A stretch of DNA of 64,000 nt from the NCBI GenBank assembly GCA_905221345.1, contig CAJNCW010000006.1:1-64000 (forward strand). The letters run 5' to 3'. The notes under the pieces were generated by a model. That model was not told the origin of the DNA. It searched no databases and worked only from the letters and a program-made list of their open reading frames with translations. The DNA is from a bacterium (GTDB taxonomy: Bacteria; Bacillota; Bacilli; Lactobacillales; Streptococcaceae). Positions within the stretch are counted from its first letter, which is position 1. Each line of letters starts with the position of its first letter. Shown piece by piece: positions 7,198-18,449 of this stretch. The position numbers and the translations under genes were made by a program.

Positions 7198-9351
7198 ATG
7201 AAATTTGGGAAAAGACACTATCGTCCCCAGGTGGATCAGATGGATTGTGGCGTGGCTTCCTTGGCTATGGTCTTTGGCTACTATGGTAGTTATTACTCCT
7301 TGGCCCATCTACGAGAGTTAGCTAAGACGACCATGGATGGGACGACGGCTTTGGGCTTGGTCAAGGTGGCAGAGGAGATTGGCTTTGAGACGCGAGCTAT
7401 CAAAGCGGATATGACGCTCTTTGACTTGCCAGATTTGACCTTTCCTTTTGTGGCTCATGTGCTCAAGGAAGGCAAATTGCTCCACTACTATGTGGTGGTA
7501 GGTCAGGATAAAAAGTCCATTCATATCGCTGATCCAGATCCTAGTGTCAAGCTGACTAAGGTTTCCCGTGAGCGATTTGCGCAAGAGTGGACAGGGATCA
7601 GTCTCTTTATGGCACCATCTCCGGACTATAAACCTCATAAGGAGAAAAAACAGGGACTCCTATCCTTCTTGCCAATCTTACTCAAACAGCGTGGCTTAAT
7701 TACCAATATCGTCCTAGCGACACTCTTGGTAACCCTGATTAACATTGTGGGTTCTTATTATCTGCAGTCTATCATTGACACCTATGTACCAGACCAGATG
7801 CGTTCGACCTTGGGTATCATCTCTATTGGGTTGGTTATCGTCTATATCCTCCAGCAGATTTTGTCCTACGCGCAGGAGTACCTCCTACTAATCCTTGGGC
7901 AACGCTTGTCAATTGACGTGATTTTGTCCTACATCAAGCATGTTTTTCACCTGCCCATGTCCTTTTTCGCGACACGTCGGACAGGAGAAATCGTTTCTCG
8001 TTTTACAGATGCCAATAGTATCATCGATGCGCTGGCGTCGACCATTCTGTCGATTTTCCTAGATGTGTCGACGATTTTGATTATCTCGCTTGTCTTGTTT
8101 TCACAAAATATGACACTCTTTTTCATTAGTCTACTTGCGCTTCCCATCTATACAGTGATTATCTTTGCCTTTATGAAACCTTTTGAAAAGATGAATCGGG
8201 ATACCATGGAAGCCAATGCGGTTCTGTCTTCTTCTATCATCGAGGACATCAACGGTATTGAGACCATTAAATCTTTGACCAGTGAAAGTTCACGCTATCA
8301 AAAGATTGACAAGGAATTTGTGGCTTATCTGAAAAAATCCTTTACCTATAGTCGGGCAGAAAGCCAGCAAAAGGCTCTGAAAAAAGTTGCCCAGCTCCTG
8401 CTCAATGTTGCCGTTCTCTGGATGGGAGCAGTGCTCGTCATGGATGGGAAAATGAGTTTGGGACAGTTGATTACCTATAATACTTTGCTTGTTTACTTTA
8501 CCAATCCTTTGGAAAATATCATCAACCTGCAAACCAAACTTCAGACAGCGCAGGTTGCCAATAACCGTCTGAACGAGGTCTATCTGGTAGCTTCGGAGTT
8601 TGAGGAGAAGAAAACAGTCGAAGATTTGAGCATGATGAAAGGGGATATGACCTTTAAGAAAGTCCACTATAAGTATGGCTATGGTCGTGACGTCTTGTCG
8701 GATATCAATTTGACCATTCCTCAAGGGTCTAAGATGGCTTTTGTGGGGATTTCAGGGTCAGGCAAGACCACCTTGGCCAAGATGATGGTTAACTTTTACG
8801 ATCCTAGTCAGGGAGAGATTAGCTTGGGTGGTGTCAATCTCAATCAGATTGATAAAAAGGCCCTGCGCCAGTATATCAACTACCTGCCTCAACAGCCCTA
8901 TGTCTTTAACGGAACGATTTTGGAAAATCTTCTCCTTGGAGCCAAGGAGGGGACGACACAGGAGGATATCTTACGGGCTGTTGAATTGGCAGAAATTCGG
9001 GAAGATATCGAGCGGATGCCATTGAATTACCAGACAGAATTGACTTCGGATGGGGCAGGTATTTCAGGTGGGCAAAGGCAGCGAATCGCTCTGGCGCGTG
9101 CTCTCCTGACGGATGCACCTGTTCTGATATTGGACGAGGCGACCAGCAGTTTGGATATTTTGACAGAGAAGCGAATCGTGGATAATCTTATGGCTTTAGA
9201 CAAGACCTTGATTTTCATCGCCCATCGCTTGATCATCGCTGAGCGGACAGAAAAGGTTGTTGTTTTGGATCAGGGCAAGATCGTCGAAGAAGGCACCCAT
9301 GCAGACTTGCTTGCTCGAGGTGGCTTTTACGCCCATTTGGTGAATAGCTAG
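7198..9351 (+). CDS. comA: ComA, peptidase-containing ABC exporter
   Basis: From the ATG at 7198 (AAAGGAG ribosome site 7 bp upstream) the product is 717 residues, the usual ComA length; longer upstream starts have no ribosome site. The N-terminal C39 peptidase shows Cys17 (QMDCGVAS), His96 (LLHYYVVVG) and Asp112 (DPDPS). Then come about six membrane helices and an ATPase with GISGSGKTT, ISGGQRQR and LILDEATS. ComA cuts double-glycine leaders and exports competence-stimulating peptide with ComB, and in pneumococci can also process bacteriocin-type peptides. Here such peptides lie directly upstream. Confidence 0.97.
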   Translation: MKFGKRHYRPQVDQMDCGVASLAMVFGYYGSYYSLAHLRELAKTTMDGTTALGLVKVAEEIGFETRAIKADMTLFDLPDLTFPFVAHVLKEGKLLHYYVVVGQDKKSIHIADPDPSVKLTKVSRERFAQEWTGISLFMAPSPDYKPHKEKKQGLLSFLPILLKQRGLITNIVLATLLVTLINIVGSYYLQSIIDTYVPDQMRSTLGIISIGLVIVYILQQILSYAQEYLLLILGQRLSIDVILSYIKHVFHLPMSFFATRRTGEIVSRFTDANSIIDALASTILSIFLDVSTILIISLVLFSQNMTLFFISLLALPIYTVIIFAFMKPFEKMNRDTMEANAVLSSSIIEDINGIETIKSLTSESSRYQKIDKEFVAYLKKSFTYSRAESQQKALKKVAQLLLNVAVLWMGAVLVMDGKMSLGQLITYNTLLVYFTNPLENIINLQTKLQTAQVANNRLNEVYLVASEFEEKKTVEDLSMMKGDMTFKKVHYKYGYGRDVLSDINLTIPQGSKMAFVGISGSGKTTLAKMMVNFYDPSQGEISLGGVNLNQIDKKALRQYINYLPQQPYVFNGTILENLLLGAKEGTTQEDILRAVELAEIREDIERMPLNYQTELTSDGAGISGGQRQRIALARALLTDAPVLILDEATSSLDILTEKRIVDNLMALDKTLIFIAHRLIIAERTEKVVVLDQGKIVEEGTHADLLARGGFYAHLVNS

Positions 9352-9363
9352 AAAGAGGAGAAG

Positions 9364-10713
9364 ATGGAACCAGAATTTTTAGAAAGTGCGGAGTTTTATA
9401 ATCGTCGTTATCATAATTTTTCCAGTCGGGTGATTTTACCTATGTCACTTCTGCTCGTGTTTCTGTTAGGATTTGCAGTTTTTGCAGAGAAGGAGATTAG
9501 TTTGTCTACCAGAGCTACTGTCGAACCTAGTCGGATTATTGCCAACATCCAGTCGACTAGCAATCAACGCATCGTGGCCAATTATTTGGAAGAAAACAAA
9601 CTAGTCAAGCAGGGGGAGCTACTCGTTCAGTACCAGCAAGGAGCGGAAGCTGTTCAGGTTGAAGCATACACCAGTCAGTTGGAGATGTTTAAGGATCAAA
9701 AAAAGCAGTTGGGTTATTTGCAATCCAGTTTGAAAGAGGGGAGTGATCAATTTCCAGAGGCGGATAAGTTTGGTTATCAGGAGATGTTTCGAGACTATCT
9801 CAGCCAAGCGAATAGTCTGAGAAGTAATGTTTCTCAGCAAAATGCCAGCATTTCCTCTCAAAATGCGGCAGCAAGTCAGAGCCAGGCCGAGATTGGCAAT
9901 CTTATCAGCCAAACAGAGGATAAAATCCGAGACTACAACACAGCTAAGTCAGCGATTGAAACAGGGGCTCAACTAGATCGTCAGAATCCAGCCTACTCTT
10001 TTTATCAGACCTATAAAAACCAAGCTGGAGAAGATCCGCAAGCTAAATCGCAGGCTATTGCGCAAGTGGATGCACAAATTGCCCAGCTAGAGTCTAGTTT
10101 AGCTACTTATCGTGTGCAGTATGCAGGTTCTGGAGCTCAACAAGCCTACGCAACGGGACTGGCTAGTCAGCTGGAATCGCTCAAGTTCCAGCACTTAGTC
10201 AAAGTTGGCCAGGAATTAACCCTTCTAGATCAGAAAATTTTAGAAGCAGAGTCGGGTAAGAAAGTCCAGGGAGGTCTCCTAGATAAGGGGAAAATCACAG
10301 CAAGCGAGGATGGGGTGCTTCACCTTAATCATGAGACCAGTGATTCTACCATGGTCGCAGAGGGGACCTTGCTAGCTCAACTGTACCCGTCCTTGGAAAA
10401 AGAAGGAAAAATCAAACTCACAGCCTATCTCAGTTCAAAAGATGTTGCAAGGCTAAAAGTGGATGATTCTGTTCGCTTCACTACAACCAAGGATGCCAAC
10501 AAAGAGCTCGTTCTTGTTTCTGCGATTACGAATATTGATGCGACAGCTACCAAGACTGAAAAGGGAAATTTCTTTAAAATAGAGGCGGAGACAAGTCTGA
10601 CTCCTGAACAAGCAGAAGAGCTTCGCTACGGTTCAGAAGGACGTTTGACACTAATCACAGGAAAGAAAAGTTATCTGCGATATTACTTAGATAAATTTTT
10701 AAATAGAGAATAA
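9364..10713 (+). CDS. comB: ComB, competence exporter accessory protein
   Basis: A 449-residue membrane-fusion-type partner of ComA. One N-terminal membrane helix (residues about 20-42) is followed by a long glutamine- and serine-rich region with coiled-coil character (about 90-290) and a C-terminal beta-barrel/lipoyl-like part. It starts 12 bp after comA with a GAGGAG ribosome site and is co-transcribed. Length equals that of known ComB. Confidence 0.95.
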   Translation: MEPEFLESAEFYNRRYHNFSSRVILPMSLLLVFLLGFAVFAEKEISLSTRATVEPSRIIANIQSTSNQRIVANYLEENKLVKQGELLVQYQQGAEAVQVEAYTSQLEMFKDQKKQLGYLQSSLKEGSDQFPEADKFGYQEMFRDYLSQANSLRSNVSQQNASISSQNAAASQSQAEIGNLISQTEDKIRDYNTAKSAIETGAQLDRQNPAYSFYQTYKNQAGEDPQAKSQAIAQVDAQIAQLESSLATYRVQYAGSGAQQAYATGLASQLESLKFQHLVKVGQELTLLDQKILEAESGKKVQGGLLDKGKITASEDGVLHLNHETSDSTMVAEGTLLAQLYPSLEKEGKIKLTAYLSSKDVARLKVDDSVRFTTTKDANKELVLVSAITNIDATATKTEKGNFFKIEAETSLTPEQAEELRYGSEGRLTLITGKKSYLRYYLDKFLNRE

Positions 10714-10743
10714 TGTTTGTTTTTACCACTAAATTATATTTTC

Positions 10744-10778
10744 AAAACTGCAAAATGTTTCGATTTTGTGGTTTTTCT
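10744..10778 (+). terminator. Terminator after comB
   Basis: An imperfect stem (AAAACTGCAAAAT against ATTTTGTGGTTTT) followed by TTTCTTT ends the comAB transcript before the purine promoter. Confidence 0.75.
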
Positions 10779-10805
10779 TTATATTAGAGAGCAAAAGACT
10801 TGTCT

Positions 10806-10848
10806 CTGTTCGTGAATTCTTGCTAATTATAATGTTTTGTGATAGAAT
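10806..10848 (+). promoter_or_regulatory. purC promoter with PurBox-like site
   Basis: TTGCTA (10820-10825) and TAGAAT (10843-10848) are 17 bp apart, with a TG extending the -10. Just upstream, CTGTTCGTGAATT (10806-10818) contains the CGAAC core of the streptococcal/lactococcal PurBox in reverse orientation. PurR in these bacteria activates from such sites. The start codon lies 32 bp downstream. Confidence 0.65.
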
Positions 10849-10880
10849 GAGGTAAAGTAATACGAAAGGCGAACTTTAAA

Positions 10881-11588
10881 ATGTCAAAAAAACTGATCTA
10901 TTCGGGAAAAGCCAAGGATATCTATACAACTGAGGATGAAAATCTCATTATTTCAACTTACAAGGACCAGGCGACTGCTTTCAACGGTGTCAAGAAGGAG
11001 CAGATTGCGGGCAAGGGAGTCTTGAATAATCAGATTTCATCTTTTATTTTTGAAAAGTTAAATGCGGCTGGTGTAGCGACTCACTTTGTGGAGAAAATTT
11101 CAGACACGGAACAGCTCAATAAAAAGGTTGAGATCATTCCTTTGGAAGTCGTGCTTCGCAACTACACGGCTGGTTCCTTTTCAAAACGTTTTGGCGTAGA
11201 AGAAGGTATTGCATTTGAGACTCCAATTGTCGAATTTTACTATAAAAATGATGATTTGGATGATCCGTTTATCAATGATGAGCATGTGAAATTCCTAAAG
11301 ATTGCAGATGATCAGCAGATTGCTTACTTGAAGGAAGAAACGCGTCGTATCAATGAACTTTTGAAAGCTTGGTTTGCTGAGATTGGACTTAAATTGATTG
11401 ACTTTAAGCTAGAGTTCGGTTTTGACAAGGATGGTAAGATCATCTTGGCAGACGAGTTTTCACCAGATAACTGCCGTTTGTGGGATGCAGATGGCAACCA
11501 CATGGATAAGGATGTTTTCCGTCGGGGATTGGGAGAACTAACCGATGTTTATGAAGTTGTCTGGGAAAAGTTGCAGGGATTGAAATAA
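10881..11588 (+). CDS. purC: SAICAR synthetase
   Basis: A 235-residue phosphoribosylaminoimidazole-succinocarboxamide synthase, which joins CAIR and aspartate in purine synthesis. Family motifs are visible: [11 protein letters not shown] at the N-terminus, [12 protein letters not shown] in the middle, and [26 protein letters not shown] near the C-terminus (ATP/Mg-binding). Full length. First gene of the purine operon, 53 bp before the purL reading frame. Confidence 0.96.
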   Translation: MSKKLIYSGKAKDIYTTEDENLIISTYKDQATAFNGVKKEQIAGKGVLNNQISSFIFEKLNAAGVATHFVEKISDTEQLNKKVEIIPLEVVLRNYTAGSFSKRFGVEEGIAFETPIVEFYYKNDDLDDPFINDEHVKFLKIADDQQIAYLKEETRRINELLKAWFAEIGLKLIDFKLEFGFDKDGKIILADEFSPDNCRLWDADGNHMDKDVFRRGLGELTDVYEVVWEKLQGLK

Positions 11589-11644
11589 CAACCTAGAAGT
11601 CGTTTGGGAATATTGCAAGAGCTGAAATAAAGGAATAAGAATTG

Positions 11645-14600
11645 ATGGATAAACGTATTTTTGTTGAGAAAAAGGCTGATTTTCAGGTTAAGTCAGAGAG
11701 TTTGGTAAGAGAACTCCAGCATAACTTGGGACTTTCAACTTTGAAAAGTATTCGCATTGTGCAGGTTTATGATGTCTTTGATTTGGCAGAGGACTTGTTT
11801 GAGCCTGCAGAGAAGCACATCTTCTCTGAGCAGGTAACCGACCATGTCTTGGATGAAGTAACTGTGCAGGCGGACCTTGCTAACTATGCTTTCTTTGCCA
11901 TTGAAAGCCTGCCAGGACAGTTTGACCAGCGTGCAGCTTCGTCACAGGAAGCCTTGCTTTTGCTGGGGAGTTCGAGTGATGTGACAGTCAATACAGCCCA
12001 GCTTTACTTGGTCAATAAGGATATTGATGCGACTGAGTTGGAAGCTGTCAAGAACTACCTGCTCAACTCAGTTGATTCTCGTTTCAAGGATATCACGACA
12101 GGAATTGCCAAGCAGGAATTTTCAGAGTCAGACAAGACCATTCCTAAATTGGCTTTCTTTGAAAGCTATACGGCAGAAGACTTTGCTCGCTACAAGGCCG
12201 AGCAAGGGATGGCCATGGAAGTGGATGATTTGCTCTTTATCCAAGACTACTTCAAGTCAATCGGGCGCGTGCCGACTGAGACAGAGCTCAAGGTTTTGGA
12301 TACTTACTGGTCTGACCACTGCCGTCACACGACTTTTGAGACAGAGTTGAAACAGATTGATTTCTCAGCTTCTAAATTTCAAAAACAATTACAGGCGACC
12401 TATGACAAGTATATTGCCATGCGTGATGAGTTGGGACGTTCGGAGAAACCACAAACCTTAATGGATATGGCGACTATTTTCGGTCGTTATGAGCGTGCTA
12501 ATGGTCGTTTGGACGATATGGAAGTGTCGGACGAAATCAATGCCTGTTCGGTTGAAATCGAAGTGGACGTTGATGGTGTGAAAGAACCATGGCTCCTTAT
12601 GTTTAAAAACGAAACCCACAACCACCCAACGGAAATTGAACCATTTGGTGGGGCTGCTACTTGTATCGGTGGAGCTATTCGTGACCCGCTGTCAGGGCGT
12701 TCATACGTTTACCAAGCTATGCGTATCTCAGGAGCTGGTGATATTACAGCTCCGATTTCGGAAACTCGCGCTGGGAAATTGCCACAACAAGTCATTTCGA
12801 AGACAGCGGCTCATGGTTATTCTTCGTATGGGAATCAGATTGGACTTGCGACGACCTACGTTCGTGAGTACTTCCACCCAGGCTTTGTAGCTAAACGCAT
12901 GGAGCTAGGTGCCGTTGTCGGTGCTGCTCCTAAGGAAAATGTTGTTCGTGAAAAACCGGAAGCTGGTGACGTGATTATCTTGCTCGGTGGTAAGACTGGA
13001 CGTGACGGTGTCGGTGGTGCGACAGGGTCTTCTAAGGTTCAAACAGTTGAGTCTGTAGAGACTGCTGGTGCTGAGGTTCAAAAAGGGAATGCCATCGAAG
13101 AGCGCAAGATTCAACGTCTTTTCCGTAATGGAGATGTCACTCGTCTCATCAAGAAATCCAATGACTTTGGAGCAGGTGGTGTCTGTGTGGCTATCGGTGA
13201 ATTGGCAGATGGTCTTGAAATCGACCTCAACAAGGTTCCTCTTAAATACCAAGGCTTGAATGGTACAGAAATTGCCATCTCTGAATCACAAGAACGGATG
13301 GCAGTTGTGGTGCGTCCTGAGGACGTAGATGCCTTCGTTGCAGAATGTAATAAAGAAAATATTGACGCTGTTGTTGTGGCAACAGTGACTGAAAAACCAA
13401 ATCTTGTCATGCATTGGAATGGTGAAACCATTGTTGACTTGGAACGTCGTTTCCTTGATACAAACGGTGTGCGCGTAGTCGTTGATGCCAAGGTGGTAGA
13501 CAAGGATGTCAAGCTTCCAGAAGAACGTCAAACATCTGCTGACACACTTGAAGCTGATACCCTTGCGGTTCTATCGGATCTCAACCATGCGAGTCAAAAA
13601 GGATTGCAGACCATCTTTGACTGCTCGGTCGGTCGTTCTACGGTCAATCACCCACTTGGCGGTCGTTACCAATTGACACCAACTGAAGCATCTGTGCAGA
13701 AATTGCCAGTTCAACACGGTGTGACTCACACTGCGTCAGTCATGGCCCAAGGATTCCACCCATATGTAGCAGAATGGTCTCCATACCACGGTGCTGCCTA
13801 TGCAGTAATCGAAGCGACTTCTCGTTTGGTGGCTACTGGTGCAAACTGGTCCAAGACTCGTTTCTCTTACCAAGAGTATTTTGAGCGGATGGATAAACAA
13901 GCAGAGCGTTTTGGTCAGCCAGTAGCAGCTCTTCTAGGCTCTATCGAAGCACAAATCCAACTTGGCTTGCCATCTATTGGAGGTAAAGACTCTATGTCTG
14001 GTACTTTTGAAGAATTAACCGTACCACCAACCCTGGTTGCTTTTGGTGTCACAACTGCAGACAGTCGTAAGGTGCTCTCTCCAGAGTTCAAGACTGCTGG
14101 TGAAAATATCTACTACATCCCAGGTCAAGCCCTCTCTGCAGAGATTAATTTTGACTTGATTAAGTCTAACTTTGCTCAATTTGAAGCCATCCAAGCTGGA
14201 CACAAAGTGACATCTGCATCAGCTGTCAAATACGGTGGTGTCCTTGAAAGCTTGGCTCTTGCTACTTTTGGGAATCATATCGGTGCAGAGGTAATCTTGC
14301 CTGAACTTGAAAGTTCTTTAACAGCTCAATTAGGCGGATTTGTCTTCACATCTCCTGAAGAGATTACTGGAGTAGAGAAAATTGGACAAACAAAAGCAGA
14401 CTTTACACTGATTGTCAACGGTGTGAAGCTAGATGGACAGAAACTTGACAGTGTTTTCCAAGGAAAACTAGAAGAAGTTTACCCTACTGAATTTGCACAA
14501 GCCAAAGAATTGGCTGAAGTTCCAGCTGTCGCTTCTGACGCAGTCATCAAAGCCAAGGAAACTATTGAAAAACCTGTGGTTTACATCCCAGTCTTCCCAG

Positions 14601-15370
14601 GAACCAACTCAGAATATGACTCAGCTAAAGCATTTGAAAAAGAAGGTGCAGAGGTTAACTTGGTGCCATTTGTGACCTTGAATGAAGAAGCTATTGTCAA
14701 GTCAGTTGAAACCATGGTTGACAATATCGGCAAGGCAAACATTCTCTTCTTTGCAGGTGGATTCTCAGCTGCGGATGAGCCGGATGGATCAGCTAAATTT
14801 ATTGTCAATATCTTGCTCAATGAAAAAGTGCGCGCAGCCATTGATAGCTTTATCGCTCGTGGTGGCTTGATTATCGGTATCTGTAATGGATTCCAGGCCT
14901 TGGTCAAATCAGGTCTTCTTCCATACGGAAACTTCGAGGATGCCAGCAGTACTAGCCCAACCCTCTTCTACAATGATGCCAACCAGCACGTGGCCAAGAT
15001 GGTGGAAACTCGGATTGCCAATACCAACTCACCATGGTTGGCTGGAGTACAAGTGGGCGATATCCATGCCATTCCAGTATCGCATGGTGAAGGGAAATTT
15101 GTCGTGACGGCTGAGGAATTTGCAGAGCTCCGTGATAATGGACAAATTTTCAGCCAATACGTTGACTTCGAGGGTAAACCAAGTATGGATTCTAAGTACA
15201 ATCCGAATGGTTCGGTAAATGCTATCGAAGGAATTACCAGCAAGAACGGCCAAATCATCGGTAAAATGGGACACTCAGAACGCTATGAAGATGGTCTTTT
15301 CCAAAATATTCCAGGAAATAAGGACCAGCACCTGTTCGCGTCGGCTGTGCGTTATTTCACAGGGAAATAA
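11645..15370 (+). CDS. purL: Phosphoribosylformylglycinamidine synthase (single-chain)
   Basis: A 1241-residue fused FGAM synthase with the synthetase part first and a C-terminal glutamine amidotransferase. Motifs: the DHCRHTTF and FKNETHNHPTEIEPFGGAAT active-site region, DFGAGGVCVAIGEL, and the nucleophile cysteine in GICNGFQALV. The long single-chain form is typical of streptococci, unlike the split PurL/PurQ/PurS of Bacillus. I use the ATG at 11645 (AGGAATAAG upstream) over a TTG one codon earlier. It converts FGAR plus glutamine to FGAM. Confidence 0.96.
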   Translation: MDKRIFVEKKADFQVKSESLVRELQHNLGLSTLKSIRIVQVYDVFDLAEDLFEPAEKHIFSEQVTDHVLDEVTVQADLANYAFFAIESLPGQFDQRAASSQEALLLLGSSSDVTVNTAQLYLVNKDIDATELEAVKNYLLNSVDSRFKDITTGIAKQEFSESDKTIPKLAFFESYTAEDFARYKAEQGMAMEVDDLLFIQDYFKSIGRVPTETELKVLDTYWSDHCRHTTFETELKQIDFSASKFQKQLQATYDKYIAMRDELGRSEKPQTLMDMATIFGRYERANGRLDDMEVSDEINACSVEIEVDVDGVKEPWLLMFKNETHNHPTEIEPFGGAATCIGGAIRDPLSGRSYVYQAMRISGAGDITAPISETRAGKLPQQVISKTAAHGYSSYGNQIGLATTYVREYFHPGFVAKRMELGAVVGAAPKENVVREKPEAGDVIILLGGKTGRDGVGGATGSSKVQTVESVETAGAEVQKGNAIEERKIQRLFRNGDVTRLIKKSNDFGAGGVCVAIGELADGLEIDLNKVPLKYQGLNGTEIAISESQERMAVVVRPEDVDAFVAECNKENIDAVVVATVTEKPNLVMHWNGETIVDLERRFLDTNGVRVVVDAKVVDKDVKLPEERQTSADTLEADTLAVLSDLNHASQKGLQTIFDCSVGRSTVNHPLGGRYQLTPTEASVQKLPVQHGVTHTASVMAQGFHPYVAEWSPYHGAAYAVIEATSRLVATGANWSKTRFSYQEYFERMDKQAERFGQPVAALLGSIEAQIQLGLPSIGGKDSMSGTFEELTVPPTLVAFGVTTADSRKVLSPEFKTAGENIYYIPGQALSAEINFDLIKSNFAQFEAIQAGHKVTSASAVKYGGVLESLALATFGNHIGAEVILPELESSLTAQLGGFVFTSPEEITGVEKIGQTKADFTLIVNGVKLDGQKLDSVFQGKLEEVYPTEFAQAKELAEVPAVASDAVIKAKETIEKPVVYIPVFPGTNSEYDSAKAFEKEGAEVNLVPFVTLNEEAIVKSVETMVDNIGKANILFFAGGFSAADEPDGSAKFIVNILLNEKVRAAIDSFIARGGLIIGICNGFQALVKSGLLPYGNFEDASSTSPTLFYNDANQHVAKMVETRIANTNSPWLAGVQVGDIHAIPVSHGEGKFVVTAEEFAELRDNGQIFSQYVDFEGKPSMDSKYNPNGSVNAIEGITSKNGQIIGKMGHSERYEDGLFQNIPGNKDQHLFASAVRYFTGK

Positions 15371-15382
15371 AAGGTATAAAAA

Positions 15383-16825
15383 ATGACATACGAAGTAAAA
15401 TCTCTTAATGAAGAATGTGGTGTTTTCGGTATCTGGGGACATCCAGATGCTGCTAAATTGACCTATTTTGGTCTCCACAGTCTTCAGCACCGTGGTCAGG
15501 AGGGGGCAGGAATCCTCTCCAATGATCAGGGGCAATTGAAGCGTCATCGTGATATGGGGCTTTTATCAGAAGTGTTCAGAAATCCAGCTAATTTGGATAA
15601 ACTGACTGGAACGAGCGCGATTGGGCATGTTCGTTATGCGACTGCTGGCGAAGCTTCTGTAGATAATATCCAGCCCTTCCTCTTCCGATTTCATGATATG
15701 CAGTTTGGACTTGCTCACAACGGAAACTTGACCAATGCCGAATCGCTCAAGAAAGAATTGGAACAAAGAGGAGCTATTTTCAGTTCAACTTCGGACTCGG
15801 AAATCTTGGCTCACCTCATTCGTCGGAGTCACAATCCGAACTTGATGGGCAAAATCAAGGAGGCGCTCAGCCTTGTCAAAGGTGGCTTTGCTTATATCTT
15901 GCTATTTGAGGACAAGTTGATTGCTGCGCTTGATCCTAATGGTTTCCGTCCGCTTTCTATCGGAAAAATGGCAAACGGAGCGGTGGTGGTTTCGTCTGAA
16001 ACCTGTGCCTTTGAAGTCATCGGTGCTGAGTGGATTCGTGATGTAAAACCAGGGGAAATTGTGATTGTGGATGACAATGGTATCCAGTACGATAGTTATA
16101 CGAATGATACCCAGTTGGCGATTTGCTCTATGGAGTATATCTATTTTGCTCGCCCTGACTCTAACATCCATGGGATCAATGTCCATACAGCTCGCAAACG
16201 TATGGGGGCTCAATTGGCGCGTGAATTTAAGCATGAGGCAGATATCGTGGTCGGTGTGCCAAATTCCTCGCTCAGCGCAGCTATGGGATTTGCAGAAGAA
16301 TCTGGTCTGCCAAATGAAATGGGTCTTATCAAGAATCAATACACGCAACGCACCTTTATCCAACCGACTCAAGAATTGCGGGAGCAAGGGGTGCGGATGA
16401 AACTGTCTGCTGTTTCGGGTGTCGTTAAAGGCAAACGTGTGGTGATGATTGATGATTCCATTGTTCGTGGGACAACCTCTCGCCGTATCGTTCAGCTTTT
16501 GAAAGAAGCAGGTGCGTCTGAGGTTCACGTTGCCATTGGTAGTCCAGCGCTGGCTTATCCATGTTTCTACGGGATTGATATCCAGACGCGTCAGGAGTTG
16601 ATTGCGGCTAATCATACAGTCGAAGAAACCTGCCAAATCATTGGTGCGGATAGTCTGACCTATCTTTCGATTGATGGCTTGATTGATTCTATCGGCATCG
16701 AAACAGATGCGCCGAATGGTGGTCTCTGTGTCGCTTATTTTGATGGAGACTACCCAACTCCTCTCTACGACTATGAAGAAGACTATCAAAGAAGTTTGGA
16801 AGAAAAGACCAGTTTTTACAAATAG
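15383..16825 (+). CDS. purF: Amidophosphoribosyltransferase
   Basis: A 480-residue PurF, the committed step that makes phosphoribosylamine from PRPP and glutamine. Cys12 in NEECGVFGIWG is the N-terminal nucleophile after removal of an 11-residue propeptide; the glutaminase domain is followed by a phosphoribosyltransferase domain with the PRPP loop VVMIDDSIVRGTTSRR. It begins 12 bp after purL in the same operon. Confidence 0.96.
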   Translation: MTYEVKSLNEECGVFGIWGHPDAAKLTYFGLHSLQHRGQEGAGILSNDQGQLKRHRDMGLLSEVFRNPANLDKLTGTSAIGHVRYATAGEASVDNIQPFLFRFHDMQFGLAHNGNLTNAESLKKELEQRGAIFSSTSDSEILAHLIRRSHNPNLMGKIKEALSLVKGGFAYILLFEDKLIAALDPNGFRPLSIGKMANGAVVVSSETCAFEVIGAEWIRDVKPGEIVIVDDNGIQYDSYTNDTQLAICSMEYIYFARPDSNIHGINVHTARKRMGAQLAREFKHEADIVVGVPNSSLSAAMGFAEESGLPNEMGLIKNQYTQRTFIQPTQELREQGVRMKLSAVSGVVKGKRVVMIDDSIVRGTTSRRIVQLLKEAGASEVHVAIGSPALAYPCFYGIDIQTRQELIAANHTVEETCQIIGADSLTYLSIDGLIDSIGIETDAPNGGLCVAYFDGDYPTPLYDYEEDYQRSLEEKTSFYK

Positions 16826-16869
16826 ACGGATAAAGACTCTCCATTAAAGGAAAGGAAGAGGAGACAAAG

Positions 16870-17892
16870 ATGACAAATAAGAATGCATACGCTCAATCGG
16901 GTGTAGATGTTGAAGCAGGTTATGAAGTTGTTGAGCGGATCAAAAAGCATGTGGCTCGTACGGAGCGTGCAGGTGTCATGGGAGCTCTTGGTGGCTTTGG
17001 TGGCATGTTTGACCTTTCAAAGACAGGGGTAAAAGAGCCTGTCTTGATCTCAGGGACTGACGGTGTCGGAACCAAGCTCATGCTGGCTATCAAGTACGAC
17101 AAGCATGACACGATTGGGCAGGATTGTGTGGCCATGTGTGTTAATGACATTATTGCTGCAGGTGCGGAGCCTCTTTACTTCCTGGACTACGTCGCGACTG
17201 GCAAGAATGAACCAGCTAAACTAGAACAAGTGGTTGCTGGTGTGGCTGAAGGTTGTGTGCAAGCTGGTGCAGCCCTCATCGGTGGGGAAACGGCTGAGAT
17301 GCCTGGTATGTACGGCGAAGATGACTACGACTTGGCTGGATTTGCGGTCGGCGTGGCTGAAAAATCTCAAATCATTGACGGTTCAAAGGTGGCAGAAGGC
17401 GATGTTCTTCTCGGACTTGCTTCAAGTGGGATTCACTCCAATGGTTACTCACTCGTGCGTCGTGTTTTTGCCGACTATACAGGTGAGGAAGTCTTGCCAG
17501 AATTGGAAGGCAAGAAACTCAAGGAAGTCCTTCTTGAGCCAACTCGTATCTACGTCAAGGCTGTTTTGCCACTCATCAAGGAAGGTTTGGTTCATGGGAT
17601 TGCCCACATCACAGGTGGTGGCTTTATCGAAAATGTTCCTCGCATGTTTGCAGCTGACTTGGCTGCTGAGATTGAGGAAAGCAAAGTTCCAGTGCTTCCA
17701 ATTTTCAAAGCCCTTGAAAAATACGGTCAGATCAAGCATGAAGAAATGTTTGAAATCTTCAATATGGGCGTAGGACTCATGTTGGCAGTTAGCCCTGAAA
17801 ATGTAGATCGTGTCAAAGAATTGCTGGATGAACCAGTCTATGAAATTGGTCGCATCGTCACGAAAGAAAACGAAAGTGTCATCATCAAATGA
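16870..17892 (+). CDS. purM: AIR synthetase
   Basis: A 340-residue phosphoribosylformylglycinamidine cyclo-ligase, which converts FGAM to AIR using ATP. Recognisable stretches are [39 protein letters not shown] and [16 protein letters not shown]. Its stop overlaps the purN start by 4 bp. Confidence 0.96.
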   Translation: MTNKNAYAQSGVDVEAGYEVVERIKKHVARTERAGVMGALGGFGGMFDLSKTGVKEPVLISGTDGVGTKLMLAIKYDKHDTIGQDCVAMCVNDIIAAGAEPLYFLDYVATGKNEPAKLEQVVAGVAEGCVQAGAALIGGETAEMPGMYGEDDYDLAGFAVGVAEKSQIIDGSKVAEGDVLLGLASSGIHSNGYSLVRRVFADYTGEEVLPELEGKKLKEVLLEPTRIYVKAVLPLIKEGLVHGIAHITGGGFIENVPRMFAADLAAEIEESKVPVLPIFKALEKYGQIKHEEMFEIFNMGVGLMLAVSPENVDRVKELLDEPVYEIGRIVTKENESVIIK

Positions 17893-18434
17893 AAAAAATA
17901 GCGGTTTTTGCCTCTGGTAATGGCTCAAACTTTCAGGTGATTGCTGAAGAGTTTCCAGTGGAGTTTGTCTTTTCAGACCATCGTGACGCCTATGTGCTAG
18001 AGCGTGCAGAAAAGCTTGGTGTCCTGTCCTATGCTTTTGAACTCAAGGAGTTTGAGAACAAGGCGGACTACGAAGCAGCTCTTGTCGAACTCTTGGAAGA
18101 ACACCAGATTGACTTGGTTTGTCTAGCAGGCTACATGAAAATCGTTGGGCCAACTTTATTGGCGGCTTATGAAGGTCGAATCATCAATATCCATCCAGCC
18201 TACTTGCCAGAATTTCCAGGAGCTCATGGGATTGAGGACGCTTGGAATGCTGGTGTTGCTGAGAGTGGCGTCACCATTCACTGGGTGGACTCCGGTGTGG
18301 ACACAGGCAAGGTCATCAAACAAGTCCGTGTGCCACGTCTAGCTGATGATACCATCGAAAACTTTGAAGCTCGTATTCATGAGGCAGAGTACAAGTTGTA
18401 TCCAGAGGTTATTAGAGAATTGTTGGATAAGTAA
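17889..18434 (+). CDS. purN: GAR transformylase
   Basis: A 181-residue phosphoribosylglycinamide formyltransferase. Motifs are [15 protein letters not shown] at the N-terminus and the folate/catalytic region [21 protein letters not shown], with the catalytic Asn-His-Asp set (the [11 protein letters not shown] motif holds the Asp). It transfers formyl from 10-formyltetrahydrofolate to GAR. From memory, many pneumococci have a vanZ-like gene after purN; here purH follows directly. Confidence 0.95.
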   Translation: MKKIAVFASGNGSNFQVIAEEFPVEFVFSDHRDAYVLERAEKLGVLSYAFELKEFENKADYEAALVELLEEHQIDLVCLAGYMKIVGPTLLAAYEGRIINIHPAYLPEFPGAHGIEDAWNAGVAESGVTIHWVDSGVDTGKVIKQVRVPRLADDTIENFEARIHEAEYKLYPEVIRELLDK

Positions 18435-18449
18435 ATGAAAGGAAATAAC

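Noticed and set aside
15902..16789. A 295-codon open frame on the minus strand opposite purF
   Set aside because: It lies fully inside the strongly conserved purF gene, has no ribosome site and a composition (many His, Thr, Ile) typical of antisense shadow frames.
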